Assembly: GCF_014837045.1 (NCBI RefSeq)
Contig: NZ_JACSPR010000004.1
Coordinates: 1-64,000 of the forward strand
Length of the DNA stretch: 64,000 nucleotides
Direction of reading: 5' to 3'
Source: Corynebacterium gallinarum
Lineage (GTDB): Bacteria > Actinomycetota > Actinomycetes > Mycobacteriales > Mycobacteriaceae
Shown: piece after piece, positions 35,308 to 43,304 of the stretch
Layout of the letters: each line of letters opens with the position of its first letter
Numbering within the stretch: the first letter of the stretch is position 1
Notes under the pieces: model-generated
Database searches by the model: none
The model's input: only the letters and a program-made list of their open reading frames with translations
What the model was told of the DNA's origin: nothing
Program-made: the position numbers and the translations under genes

Positions 35308-36255
35308 TCAGCCCAGGGCCCCGACAATCAGGGCCTTGATCTCCTCCTCATTGGACGGGCGGGGCAACTTGTGCCCGTCCAGGCGGGTGACGCGGGCGGC
35401 GATCCGCACGGAGGACACCAGCCAGATGCTGTCCGCCCCCAGCAGGTCATCAATGGTGAGATCCTTCTTGGTCTTGCACCGCCAGCCCTGGGTGGTCGCA
35501 TACTCAAACAGGGCCGCCTGGGTGGTGCCGGGGAGGATATCCCCGCCGGGGGTCGGGGTGCGCAGTTTGTCCCCCTTGACGCTGACCACGGTGGAGGTCG
35601 CCCCCTCAAGCACCCGGTCCCCCTCCGTGTAGATGACGTCATCGTAGCCATGCGCCCGGGCCCACCGCACCGCCGCCATGTTCGCGGCGTAGCTCAGCGT
35701 CTTGGCCCCCACCGTCAGCCACGGCGCGGGAGCATCCTCCACCCCCTCGACATCCCCACGGGTGACGTCCCTGACCCCGGGGAGTCTGGTGTCGATGGTG
35801 TACCCGCGTGGGCTGGTCATGACCTCCACACCCCGCTCACGTTGGCTGAGCTTTTCCCGCGACACCGCCTGGACCGTCACCCAACCCGAGGCCAGGCCGG
35901 TGCTGGCCCGCCCCCGGCTCAGGGTCCACGTGCAGGAGGCATCCCCCGCAGCGGGGTGTTCATACCAGGAGTCGATGGCCATCTGGGTCGCCTTCACCCA
36001 CGAGTCCATCACCGGGGCGGGTAACCCCAGCAGCGCGGCGGAGGCCTTGAAGCGTTCGGAGTGACGGTCGAGGTTACAGGCCCGCCCCTCCCGGATGAGG
36101 ATTGTTTCGAAGATGCCGTCCCCGCGGGTGACGGCAGCGTCATCCCAGAACACCATGGGCAGGTTGGGGTTCTGTTGACGGATTGATCCCCCATAGGGTT
36201 CGACGATCATGATCACGGGGGTGGGTTCGGGCATTCGACTGGGTAGAGACACCAT
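35308..36255 (-). CDS. pabC: Class IV aminotransferase fold, aminodeoxychorismate lyase-like
   Basis: A 315-residue PLP protein of the branched-chain aminotransferase/ADC lyase fold. DAAVTRGDGIFETILI is the N-terminal signature, the PLP lysine is in VGAKTLSYAANMAAVRWA, and EGATSTVVSV and GILPGTT-type (GGDILPGTTQ) segments follow. Lyase activity making p-aminobenzoate for folate is the likely function; a D-amino acid aminotransferase cannot be excluded. ATG at 36255 has TAATCA (complement of 36262-36267) six bases upstream. Its divergent neighbour is a folate-binding YgfZ protein. Confidence 0.8.
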   Translation of the reverse strand: MVSLPSRMPEPTPVIMIVEPYGGSIRQQNPNLPMVFWDDAAVTRGDGIFETILIREGRACNLDRHSERFKASAALLGLPAPVMDSWVKATQMAIDSWYEHPAAGDASCTWTLSRGRASTGLASGWVTVQAVSREKLSQRERGVEVMTSPRGYTIDTRLPGVRDVTRGDVEGVEDAPAPWLTVGAKTLSYAANMAAVRWARAHGYDDVIYTEGDRVLEGATSTVVSVKGDKLRTPTPGGDILPGTTQAALFEYATTQGWRCKTKKDLTIDDLLGADSIWLVSSVRIAARVTRLDGHKLPRPSNEEEIKALIVGALG

Positions 36256-36361
36256 AATCGCTGATTATGCCTGGTTCCGGGAGGTTCCGCCCACCGGTTG
36301 TAACCATTGGCCTGTTTCGCCGACTACCCCTCGCGGGCAGTTTCCGCGTACAGTCGAGTCT

Positions 36362-37474
36362 GTGGCTAACGAACTCTCCGAGGTCGCGAACGATACCAAC
36401 CGTGAACAGACTGATCCGCAGCGTTACATTTCTCCCCTTCTGGGCAGGGATGGGGCGGCGGAAGCTCAGGATGACGCCGCTGTGGCGGGTACGGAAGGTG
36501 TCGCGTGGCATTATGGTTCCCCGCTCGTCGAACAACGCATCTTCGAAACCGGAACCGGTCTGATTGACCGTTCCAACCGCAAGGTGATCCGAGTCGATGG
36601 ACCTGATGCCCCCGCGTTCCTCAACAATATTCTGTCCCAGAAGGTCGATGCCGCGGAGGACGGTTTTACCGCCCGCGCACTGGATCTGGATGCGCAGGGT
36701 CGCATCCAACACACAATGATGGTCACCGTCGTGGACGGGGTGTTCTATCTCGACACCTCCGCGGCGGAATTTGACTCCCTCATCGCCTACCTCCAGAAGA
36801 TGATCTTCTGGTCCGAGGTCACCGTCGAAGAAGCGGACCTGGCGATCATCACCCTGATCGGCGGGGAGATCCCCCTCCCGGACGTGGTCTTCCGGCGCAC
36901 TGTGGATTGGAACGGCCCTACGCGTATCGACGTCGCCGTGCCCCGCGGGTCCTTCGAATCAAGCGTCGACAAGCTCCTGGCCGCCGGCGCCCGGCTCACC
37001 GGCCTGATGGCCTACTGGGCCGAGCGCGTCAAGGCCCTGGAACCGGAGGGACCCGATCTGGACGCCAAGACCATCCCCCATGAGATCCCCCACTGGATCG
37101 GCCGGGATGAGCACCTGGGTGCCGTCCACCTGACCAAGGGGTGCTACCGCGGGCAGGAAACCGTCGCGCGCGTGGACAACCTCGGGCGGTCCCCACGGGT
37201 GATGGTCCTGCTGCACCTGGATGGGTCAGCCCCCGTCGCCCCGGCCGTCGGTGCGGAGATCACCTCCGGCACCCGCACCGTGGGTCGTCTGGGCACGGTG
37301 ATCCACGACTGCGACCTCGGCCCCATCGCCCTCGCACTGGTCAAGCGCAGCGCCTTGGATTCCGATCTCACCGTCGGTGACGTGGCGGTCACCGTGGACC
37401 CGGATTCCCTCCCCGTCGACGACGGCGAACAGCGCGGACGCGCCGCCGTGAACAAGCTCCGCGGCAGGGACTAA
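36362..37474 (+). CDS. ygfZ: Folate-binding protein YgfZ (GcvT-like)
   Basis: A 370-residue protein of the COG0354 family that uses folate in repair or assembly of iron-sulfur enzymes. The defining motif K-G-C-Y-x-G-Q-E is in LTKGCYRGQETVARVDN, and the GcvT-like domain begins with DRSNRKVIRVDGPDAPAFLNNI. The open frame starts at 36209, but the GTG at 36362 has TACAGT (36349-36354) seven bases upstream and avoids overlap with the divergent pabC-like gene. Its first 35 residues are acidic and poorly conserved in type. Confidence 0.88.
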   Translation: MANELSEVANDTNREQTDPQRYISPLLGRDGAAEAQDDAAVAGTEGVAWHYGSPLVEQRIFETGTGLIDRSNRKVIRVDGPDAPAFLNNILSQKVDAAEDGFTARALDLDAQGRIQHTMMVTVVDGVFYLDTSAAEFDSLIAYLQKMIFWSEVTVEEADLAIITLIGGEIPLPDVVFRRTVDWNGPTRIDVAVPRGSFESSVDKLLAAGARLTGLMAYWAERVKALEPEGPDLDAKTIPHEIPHWIGRDEHLGAVHLTKGCYRGQETVARVDNLGRSPRVMVLLHLDGSAPVAPAVGAEITSGTRTVGRLGTVIHDCDLGPIALALVKRSALDSDLTVGDVAVTVDPDSLPVDDGEQRGRAAVNKLRGRD

Positions 37475-37707
37475 CCGGGCAGGGAAACCAGGGCGGAAAC
37501 AGCCTTCCAAGAGGCGACTTTCATGATGACGAAAGTCGTCTACTTTGGCGTTCCCGCCCACCATCAGTGCAGGTCATGGCTATGTTGCAGAAATTTCCGC
37601 GTCAACAGGCTATTGTGTCTATCAGGAATACAGTTAATACATCTTGAAAAGCCCATGGGGCGTTCACATTCCCAGGGACGTTCCGCTCACTCCAAGGGGG
37701 TCAGGCA

Positions 37708-37920
37708 ATGGGTCGCGGTCGCGCGAAGGCAAAACAGACCAAGGTTGCTCGCCAGTTGAAGTACAGCTCTCCAGAAATGGATCTCGATCAACTGCAGCGG
37801 GAGCTGGCACAAGCTCCCCGGCGTTCCTACTCCGATGCCCCTCGTGATGAGGACCAGTACGCAGCTTATGCGAACTGGGATGAGGAAGATGAACAGCACC
37901 GCGCCTACGGCGCGCGCTGA
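37708..37920 (+). CDS. DUF3073 family small protein
   Basis: A 70-residue, highly charged actinobacterial protein. The N-terminus MGRGRAKAKQTKVARQLKYSSP is basic and conserved in the family, and the C-terminal half is acidic with Tyr/Asp/Glu. Function unknown. Expressed from its own region, 233 bp after ygfZ; no clear Shine-Dalgarno other than AAGGGGG about 13 bases upstream. Confidence 0.85.
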   Translation: MGRGRAKAKQTKVARQLKYSSPEMDLDQLQRELAQAPRRSYSDAPRDEDQYAAYANWDEEDEQHRAYGAR

Positions 37921-37931
37921 CTTTTTCATCT

Positions 37932-37980
37932 GTTGATCAGTACGGCCACAGGCACACGTGTCTGTAGCCGATTGATCAAC
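37932..37980. repeat. Near-palindromic hairpin after the DUF3073 gene
   Basis: GTTGATCA (37932-37939) and TGATCAAC (37973-37980) enclose further paired blocks CGGC/GCCG and ACAC/GTGT, giving a long stem of about 20 pairs. There is no T-run. The block ACGGCCACA (37942-37950) can instead pair perfectly with TGTGGCCGT (38005-38013). Confidence 0.6.
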
Positions 37981-38067
37981 TCATCATTTCATCATCTGGT
38001 GGCTTGTGGCCGTTTCAGGGTGTTGCGACACCAGTGAAAGCGGTCTTCTCCCATTCACCACTACCGC

Positions 38068-38177
38068 CTCAGACGGCGCACGGTTTATCATGGGCACCCT
38101 CCTGGAGTACATCCCTTCTGTGTTCCCACTCCAGGATCCCGGCTCGTGATGGACCGCGCGCCGTCTGAGTCGTTTTT
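38068..38177 (+). ncRNA. Candidate structured RNA with a ~100-nt hairpin
   Basis: CTCAGACGGCGC (38068-38079) pairs with GCGCCGTCTGAG (38158-38169). Inside, CGGT/ACCG, ATCA/TGAT and CCTGGAGT/ACTCCAGG continue the same hairpin with small internal loops. Five T residues follow at 38173-38177, as in a transcribed and terminated RNA. No known RNA family (6S, RNase P, SRP, tmRNA) was recognised. A degenerate inverted-repeat element is the alternative. Confidence 0.4.
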
Positions 38178-38196
38178 GATGAGTGTGGACACAGCT

Positions 38197-38222
38197 AAAG
38201 CCCCGACCGAAGTCGGGGCTTT
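38197..38222 (-). terminator. Terminator of purM
   Basis: AAAGCCCCGAC (38197-38207) pairs with GTCGGGGCTTT (38212-38222) around the loop CGAA. It lies 14 bp after the purM stop on the minus strand and could also act on the plus strand. Confidence 0.8.
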
Positions 38223-38236
38223 AATAATCAGAGGGA

Positions 38237-39325
38237 TCAGTACCCGGGGTGGTCTCCGCTGAGGATGACGTTGGGTTCGCCGTCCTCGCCGTTGCGGACG
38301 GTGCCCAGCTCCCAGCAGTCGATGTGGCGGGCGGTGAGCATCGCCAGCGCGCGGTCACGGTCCTTCTCCGCCACGACGGCCACCATGCCGACACCCATGT
38401 TGAAGGTCTTCTCCATCTCCTCACGTGGCACACGGCCCAGGGAGGCGATGGAGCGGAAGATCTGCCCCGGGGTCCAGGTGGCACGCGACATCTCCGCGAC
38501 CAGGCCCTCCGGGATCACGCGGGACATGTTGCCGGCCAGTCCACCACCGGTGACGTGGCAGAACACGTGCACCTCGCACTCAGCGATGAGCGCCAGGCAG
38601 TCCTTGGAGTAGATGCGTGTCGGCTCGAGCAGTTCCTCACCGAGGGTGCGTCCGAGTTCCTCGATGTGGGAATCCACGGTCAGCCCCGCGGTGTCGAAGA
38701 GGACGTGGCGGGCCAGGGAGTAGCCGTTGGAGTGCAGGCCGGAGGAGGCCATGCCGATGATGACATCACCGGCACGCACACGCTCAGGTCCGAGCAGCTC
38801 ATCAGCCTCGACCACGCCGACGGCGGTGGCGGAGACATCGTAGTGGCCCGGCTCCATGACACCCGGGTGCTCGGCGGTTTCCCCACCGAGCAGCGCCGCG
38901 CCGGCCTGGACACAACCCTCGGCGATGCCGGAGACGATCTCGGCGACATGCTCGGGCACAACCTTGCCGATGGCGATGTAGTCCTGCAGGAACAGCGGCT
39001 CGGCGCCACAGCAGACCAGATCGTCGACGCACATGGCGACGAGATCGATACCGATGGTGTCGTGCTTGTCCATCATCTGGGCGACAACGAGCTTGGTGCC
39101 CACGCCGTCGGAACCCGCGGCCAGGATCGGCTTCCGGTACTTACCCAGCTCGAACAATCCGGCGAAACCACCGAGGTTGCCGCGGACCTCCGGGCGGGTT
39201 GCACGCTTGGCCAGTGGGGCAAACAGTTCGACGGCACGGTCACCGGCCTCGATGTCCACGCCGGCGGCTGCGTAGGATACGCCTTCAGGGGTGGCACCGT
39301 TGCCGGTGTCCAGGTGATCACTCAT
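38237..39325 (-). CDS. purM: Phosphoribosylformylglycinamidine cyclo-ligase
   Basis: AIR synthetase, fifth step of purine synthesis, ATP-dependent ring closure of FGAM. The 362-residue protein has SYAAAGVDIEAGDRAVELF, the glycine-rich AAGSDGVGTKL, and the DLVCCGAEPLFLQDYIA segment of the family. Transcribed after purF with a 75-bp gap. Ends at a strong terminator. Confidence 0.97.
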   Translation of the reverse strand: MSDHLDTGNGATPEGVSYAAAGVDIEAGDRAVELFAPLAKRATRPEVRGNLGGFAGLFELGKYRKPILAAGSDGVGTKLVVAQMMDKHDTIGIDLVAMCVDDLVCCGAEPLFLQDYIAIGKVVPEHVAEIVSGIAEGCVQAGAALLGGETAEHPGVMEPGHYDVSATAVGVVEADELLGPERVRAGDVIIGMASSGLHSNGYSLARHVLFDTAGLTVDSHIEELGRTLGEELLEPTRIYSKDCLALIAECEVHVFCHVTGGGLAGNMSRVIPEGLVAEMSRATWTPGQIFRSIASLGRVPREEMEKTFNMGVGMVAVVAEKDRDRALAMLTARHIDCWELGTVRNGEDGEPNVILSGDHPGY

Positions 39326-39400
39326 CGTGTTCTTCGCTTCTCCTGCTTGAATTTGGGTGCAGCCGGTGGCTGCTCTACAAAGGGTGAAAAAGTGGGAACC

Positions 39401-40933
39401 CTAGGTCCCGATCTTATCCTGCCTACCGGCCTGCATCTTGAGCACCAGCTCGGCGTTCGGGTTGGCCTCGGGCAGACCCATGGGATAGTGACCGTTGAAA
39501 CATGCCAGGCACAGTTCATCAACGGGCTTGGTGGTGGATGCCACCATGCCGTCGATGGAGACATAACCAAGCGAATCAGCACCGATGGCGGAGCGGACAG
39601 CCTCCACCATCTCCTCCTCATTGTCACTGGTGACCGCGTTGGCGATGAGTTCACCGGGGGTGGCGAAGTCAATGCCGTAGAAACACGGCCACTTCACCGG
39701 CGGGGAGGCGATGCGCACGTGGACCTCGGCGGCGCCGGCCTCACGCAGCATCCGGATCACTGCACGCTGGGTGTTGCCACGGACGATGGAGTCATCGACC
39801 ACCACGAGACGCTTGCCCGCGATCACCTCGCGCAGCGGGTTCAGCTTCAACCGGATACCCAGCTGACGCAGGGTGTCGGAGGGCTGGATGAAGGTACGGC
39901 CCACATAGGCGTTCTTGACCATGCCCTGCCCGAACGGGATGCCGGAGGCCTGGGCGAACCCCACCGCCGCCGGGGTACCGGAATCGGGGGTCGGAATGAC
40001 CAGGTCGCCCTCAGCGGGGGCCTCGCGGGCCAGTGCGCGACCGATCTCCAGACGGACCTCGTTAACGTTGCGTCCCTTGATCACGGAGTCGGGGCGGGCG
40101 AGGTAGACGTATTCGAAGACGCAGGCCTTGCGGGTGGTCTCGGCGAAGCGGGTGGACCGCAGTCCGGATTCATCGATCGCGATGAGCTCACCGGGTTCCA
40201 CTTCACGCACCAGGGAGGCACCCACGATATCCAGGGCGGAGGTCTCGGAGGCCACCACCCAGCCACGGGCCAGACGCCCGATGGACAGCGGACGGATGCC
40301 GTAGGGGTCACGGGCGGCGTAGAGGGTATGACCATCGGTGAAGGTCAGGCAGTACGCACCCTTGACGTCAGGGAGAAGTTTCTTCGCGGATTCGAAGAGA
40401 TCATCCCCATCACCAATGCCGTTGGCCAGCAGTGCGGTCAACACATCGGTGTCGGAAGGCTTCTGCTGCAGGTCGACGAGTCCGAGTTCGGTTGCCTTCT
40501 CACGCAGCTGCACGTGGTTGATCAGGTTGCCGTTGTGGCCGAGCGCCACATCGGTGCCGTCCGGGGCCATGCGGAACATCGGCTGGGCGTTCTCCCAGGA
40601 GTTACCGCCCGCGGTGGTGTACCGGGTGTGCCCGATGGCGATGTCCCCCTGCAGGGATTCCAGGATGGGTTCGTCGAAGACCTGGGAAACCAGACCGAGG
40701 TCCTTGAATACAAGGATCTGTTCGCCATCACCCACTGCGATGCCAGCGGCCTCCTGGCCGCGGTGCTGCAGGGCGAACAGGCCGAAGTAGGTGAGCTTGG
40801 CCACCTCTTCGCCGGGGGCCCAGACGCCGAACACTCCGCATTCCTCCTGCGGGGACTGTTCGTTGTGATCATCGTAGGGGTAGTTCATGACCGAACCGGG
40901 GGATGTGTGCTGATCAAGTTGTGCCACATGCAT
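39401..40933 (-). CDS. purF: Amidophosphoribosyltransferase
   Basis: First committed enzyme of purine synthesis: PRPP plus glutamine to phosphoribosylamine. The 510-residue protein has the N-terminal glutaminase nucleophile in EECGVFGVW (Cys32 before processing), the ALQHRGQEAAGI motif, and the PRPP-binding loop VVVDDSIVRGNTQR. As in other class II enzymes the residues before Cys are a propeptide. ATG 40933 and GTG 40927 are both possible starts; TACCAT eight bases before the GTG favours a leaderless start there. Confidence 0.96.
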   Translation of the reverse strand: MHVAQLDQHTSPGSVMNYPYDDHNEQSPQEECGVFGVWAPGEEVAKLTYFGLFALQHRGQEAAGIAVGDGEQILVFKDLGLVSQVFDEPILESLQGDIAIGHTRYTTAGGNSWENAQPMFRMAPDGTDVALGHNGNLINHVQLREKATELGLVDLQQKPSDTDVLTALLANGIGDGDDLFESAKKLLPDVKGAYCLTFTDGHTLYAARDPYGIRPLSIGRLARGWVVASETSALDIVGASLVREVEPGELIAIDESGLRSTRFAETTRKACVFEYVYLARPDSVIKGRNVNEVRLEIGRALAREAPAEGDLVIPTPDSGTPAAVGFAQASGIPFGQGMVKNAYVGRTFIQPSDTLRQLGIRLKLNPLREVIAGKRLVVVDDSIVRGNTQRAVIRMLREAGAAEVHVRIASPPVKWPCFYGIDFATPGELIANAVTSDNEEEMVEAVRSAIGADSLGYVSIDGMVASTTKPVDELCLACFNGHYPMGLPEANPNAELVLKMQAGRQDKIGT

Positions 40934-40980
40934 AAATGGTAGTCGGTCAACCTATCAGAAACTAAAACCGTTGAGCAGCG

Positions 40981-41358
40981 CTACAGCGGGATGATGGGCA
41001 ACCATGCGGAAATCTCCCCTGCCCTGGTTCCCGATGCCTCGATTCTGCCCCCGGTGAGTTCCTCATCAAAGGTTGTTTTCCCAGTTGCCAGGCGCAACCA
41101 GGTGAGGGCATCGGTTTCCACAACGTTGGGTGGGGTACCGCGGGTGTGCCGGGGGCCCTCGATACACTGCACCGCCACAAATGGGGGGACCCTGACCTCC
41201 ACGCTGTGCCCCGGCGCGTCCTGCGCCAGGGTGCGGGCAGTGAGGCGGGTGGCGTCCGCCAACTGCTTTCTAGCTGGTTTTTCCTGATTATCCGGATCCG
41301 CGATCCAGTCGGCTATCGCCTGTACGGCGACACGGGTGTCGTGGGGGTCGATCTTCAT
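40981..41358 (-). CDS. Sterol carrier-like (SCP2-superfamily) protein
   Basis: A 125-residue protein that resembles actinobacterial sterol-carrier-family proteins (MysB-like domain), with RVAVQAIADWI near the start, RVPPFVAVQCIEG in the middle and TGGRIEASGTRAGEISAWLPI at the end, the beta-strand/helix pattern of the lipid-binding fold. No partner or ligand is known. ATG 41358 is preceded by TAACGT (complement of 41366-41371) at seven bases. Divergent from the thioesterase with only 36 bp between. Confidence 0.65.
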   Translation of the reverse strand: MKIDPHDTRVAVQAIADWIADPDNQEKPARKQLADATRLTARTLAQDAPGHSVEVRVPPFVAVQCIEGPRHTRGTPPNVVETDALTWLRLATGKTTFDEELTGGRIEASGTRAGEISAWLPIIPL

Positions 41359-41394
41359 GAACCCCACGTTAGTACGGCACGTTAAAGTGTCCCT
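41359..41394. promoter_or_regulatory. Compact divergent promoter
   Basis: The two ATG codons are 36 bp apart. ACGTTA (41366-41371, TAACGT on minus) and TAAAGT (41383-41388) each stand 6-7 bases before a start codon, so each promoter's -35 zone overlaps the other's -10. Confidence 0.55.
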
Positions 41395-42402
41395 ATGTCT
41401 GATAACCAAACCACCGCTTCACCACGTTCCCCCGAAGTGACACTGCGCTTCCTCGCCGCCCCCACCGATGTCCTCATGGCCGGTAGCCACGGTGTCGGAG
41501 GTGGTCGTGTCCTGGAGTGGATCGATAAGGCTGCCTACGCCTGCGCCACCCAGTGGTCGGGTACCTACTGCGTCACCGCGTATGTGGGGCATATCCACTT
41601 CACCCGTCCGATCCCCTCGGGGCACATGGTGGAGGTCCGTTCCCGCATCGCCATGACCGGTCGGTCCTCCATGCACATTGTCAATGAGGTCCTCTCCGCT
41701 GATCCCCGCGACGGGAAGTTCACGCGCGCCTGCGACTGCCTGGTGATCTTCGTGGCCAAGGACACCGCCACCGGCAAGACCCAGGAGGTGCCCACCTTCG
41801 TCCCGAAGACCGCGGAGGAGGAGCGTGTGCTGCAGTCCGCCCTCTCCCGCATCGACCTGCGTCGTGCCATCGAGGCGGAGATGGAAAAGCAGACCTATGA
41901 CGGTCCGTCGGATGCTCCCCGCCTGATCACCCGCTTCCTGGCGAAGCCGACCGATATCAACTGGGGTGGCAAGGTCCACGGTGGTACGGCCATGGAGTGG
42001 ATCGATGAGGCGGGTGCCGCGTGCACCATGGAATGGTCGGGCAACCACACCGTGGCCGTCTACGCCGGTGGTATCCGTTTCTACAACCCGATCTCCATCG
42101 GTGACCTCATCGAGGTGGATGCCCGCCTGATGCGTACCGATACCCGCTCCATGCAGATGTCCATCCACGTCCGCAGTGGCAATCCCAAGGGGGGACGCGA
42201 CCATCTGCGCACCGCGATCCACGCCACCGTCACCTACATCGGTATCGACCTGGACGGGCAGCCCCTGCCCGCGCCAAAGTTCACCCCGGTCACCCCGGAG
42301 GACGTCAAGCTGGCGGAACACGCCAACATCCTGCGTGACCTGCGGGCGGAGTACTCCCCGATCCCGCTGATCCCGCGCCATACGGCACGCAAGATCGACT
42401 AG
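41395..42402 (+). CDS. Acyl-CoA thioesterase with two hotdog domains
   Basis: A 335-residue protein with two tandem 4HBT hotdog folds (about 15-135 and 175-300). Each repeat has the same landmarks: LMAGSHGVGGGRVLEWIDKAAYACA in the first and WGGKVHGGTAMEWIDEAGAACT in the second, and both contain a VxAYxGxIxF-like strand. Double-hotdog acyl-CoA hydrolases of this kind act on long- or medium-chain acyl-CoA. Length and duplicated layout are normal for the family. Confidence 0.88.
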   Translation: MSDNQTTASPRSPEVTLRFLAAPTDVLMAGSHGVGGGRVLEWIDKAAYACATQWSGTYCVTAYVGHIHFTRPIPSGHMVEVRSRIAMTGRSSMHIVNEVLSADPRDGKFTRACDCLVIFVAKDTATGKTQEVPTFVPKTAEEERVLQSALSRIDLRRAIEAEMEKQTYDGPSDAPRLITRFLAKPTDINWGGKVHGGTAMEWIDEAGAACTMEWSGNHTVAVYAGGIRFYNPISIGDLIEVDARLMRTDTRSMQMSIHVRSGNPKGGRDHLRTAIHATVTYIGIDLDGQPLPAPKFTPVTPEDVKLAEHANILRDLRAEYSPIPLIPRHTARKID

Positions 42403-43181
42403 CCCACCACCACCATCCACACCGCCACCAGGTGCACCACCGCCGCGATGATGGTGGCGGCGTGGAAGTGCTCGTGGTAGCCGATCCAGCGGGCCTCACG
42501 TCCGGGCCATTTGAAACCGTAGATCAGTGCCCCCAGGCTGTAGATGATGCCCCCGGCGAGCAGGAGCCACACCACGGTGTGGCCCGCCCCCGCCCACAGC
42601 TGGGGGATCAGCGGCACGATCAGCCAGCCGAGTGCGAGGTAGACCACCACGGACAGCCACCTCGGGTGGTCGATCCACACCATGTTGAGGATCACGCTGA
42701 GGATGGCCCCCACCCAGGCGGTCACCAACACCCAGGTCGCCAGGTTGGGCGGAAGCACAATCATGCACAGCGGTGTGTAGGTGGCCGCGATGAACACTGC
42801 GATCGTGGAGTGGTCGGCCCTCCTCCACCAGGCGACGGTGTGCATGCGACGCCACTGGCCGCGGTGATAGGCCGCGGAGACCGCGAACAGGCCGAACATG
42901 CACAGGGCGTAGATGGTGACACCGAGGGCCTCCCACCACACAAGGGTCATCCAGGCGTAGGTCGACAGCACCGAGCCAGATATCACGCTGAGAAACGCCG
43001 CGATCTGGTGGAACAGTCCCCGCGCCCGGGGGCGGGGGCCACGGTCGAAGACATATCTGGTCAGTTCCAGGATGGGTTCATCGGATTTCCCACCATCTTT
43101 TGATCTGGGCGCGCCCTCAATGGAAGGGTCAGCGTCCATGTAATCCCTTGCTTCATCACCGCGGGGTGCGTGTGCTGACAT
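42399..43181 (-). CDS. Hemolysin III / YqfA-family membrane protein
   Basis: A 260-residue HlyIII/PAQR-family protein with seven predicted transmembrane helices after a 60-residue acidic cytoplasmic tail. Family histidines are seen in SAAYHRGQW, ADHSTIAVFIAATYTP and the C-terminal HEHFHAATIIAAVVH, likely metal ligands. Despite the name, haemolysis has not been shown for such proteins; membrane lipid homeostasis is the more accepted role. ATG 43181 has AAAGGAAG upstream; an in-frame ATG at 43217 with TATTTT eight bases ahead is an alternative. The stop overlaps that of the convergent thioesterase by 4 nt. Confidence 0.8.
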   Translation of the reverse strand: MSAHAPRGDEARDYMDADPSIEGAPRSKDGGKSDEPILELTRYVFDRGPRPRARGLFHQIAAFLSVISGSVLSTYAWMTLVWWEALGVTIYALCMFGLFAVSAAYHRGQWRRMHTVAWWRRADHSTIAVFIAATYTPLCMIVLPPNLATWVLVTAWVGAILSVILNMVWIDHPRWLSVVVYLALGWLIVPLIPQLWAGAGHTVVWLLLAGGIIYSLGALIYGFKWPGREARWIGYHEHFHAATIIAAVVHLVAVWMVVVG

Positions 43182-43237
43182 CGTCTTCCTTTCTGCGCCG
43201 GGGGCGTTCACAGCCATGTCGTCCCAAAATACAGTTA

Positions 43238-43269
43238 ACCGGGTTTCACCTTAAATGGTGAAACCCGGT
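43238..43269. terminator. Hairpin between purL and the HlyIII gene
   Basis: ACCGGGTTTCACC (43238-43250) pairs with GGTGAAACCCGGT (43257-43269), a 13-bp stem with a 6-nt loop after the purL stop on the minus strand. The T-run is weak, and the following TATTTT may serve as the -10 of the next gene. Confidence 0.7.
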
Positions 43270-43304
43270 CAGCTGCGAGTCGGGGGCGTTATTACCCCAC
43301 GATA

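Noticed and set aside
38068..38177. 6S RNA, RNase P RNA, SRP RNA or tmRNA
   Set aside because: None of the conserved cores of these RNAs could be found in the hairpin or its flanks; kept only as an unassigned candidate.
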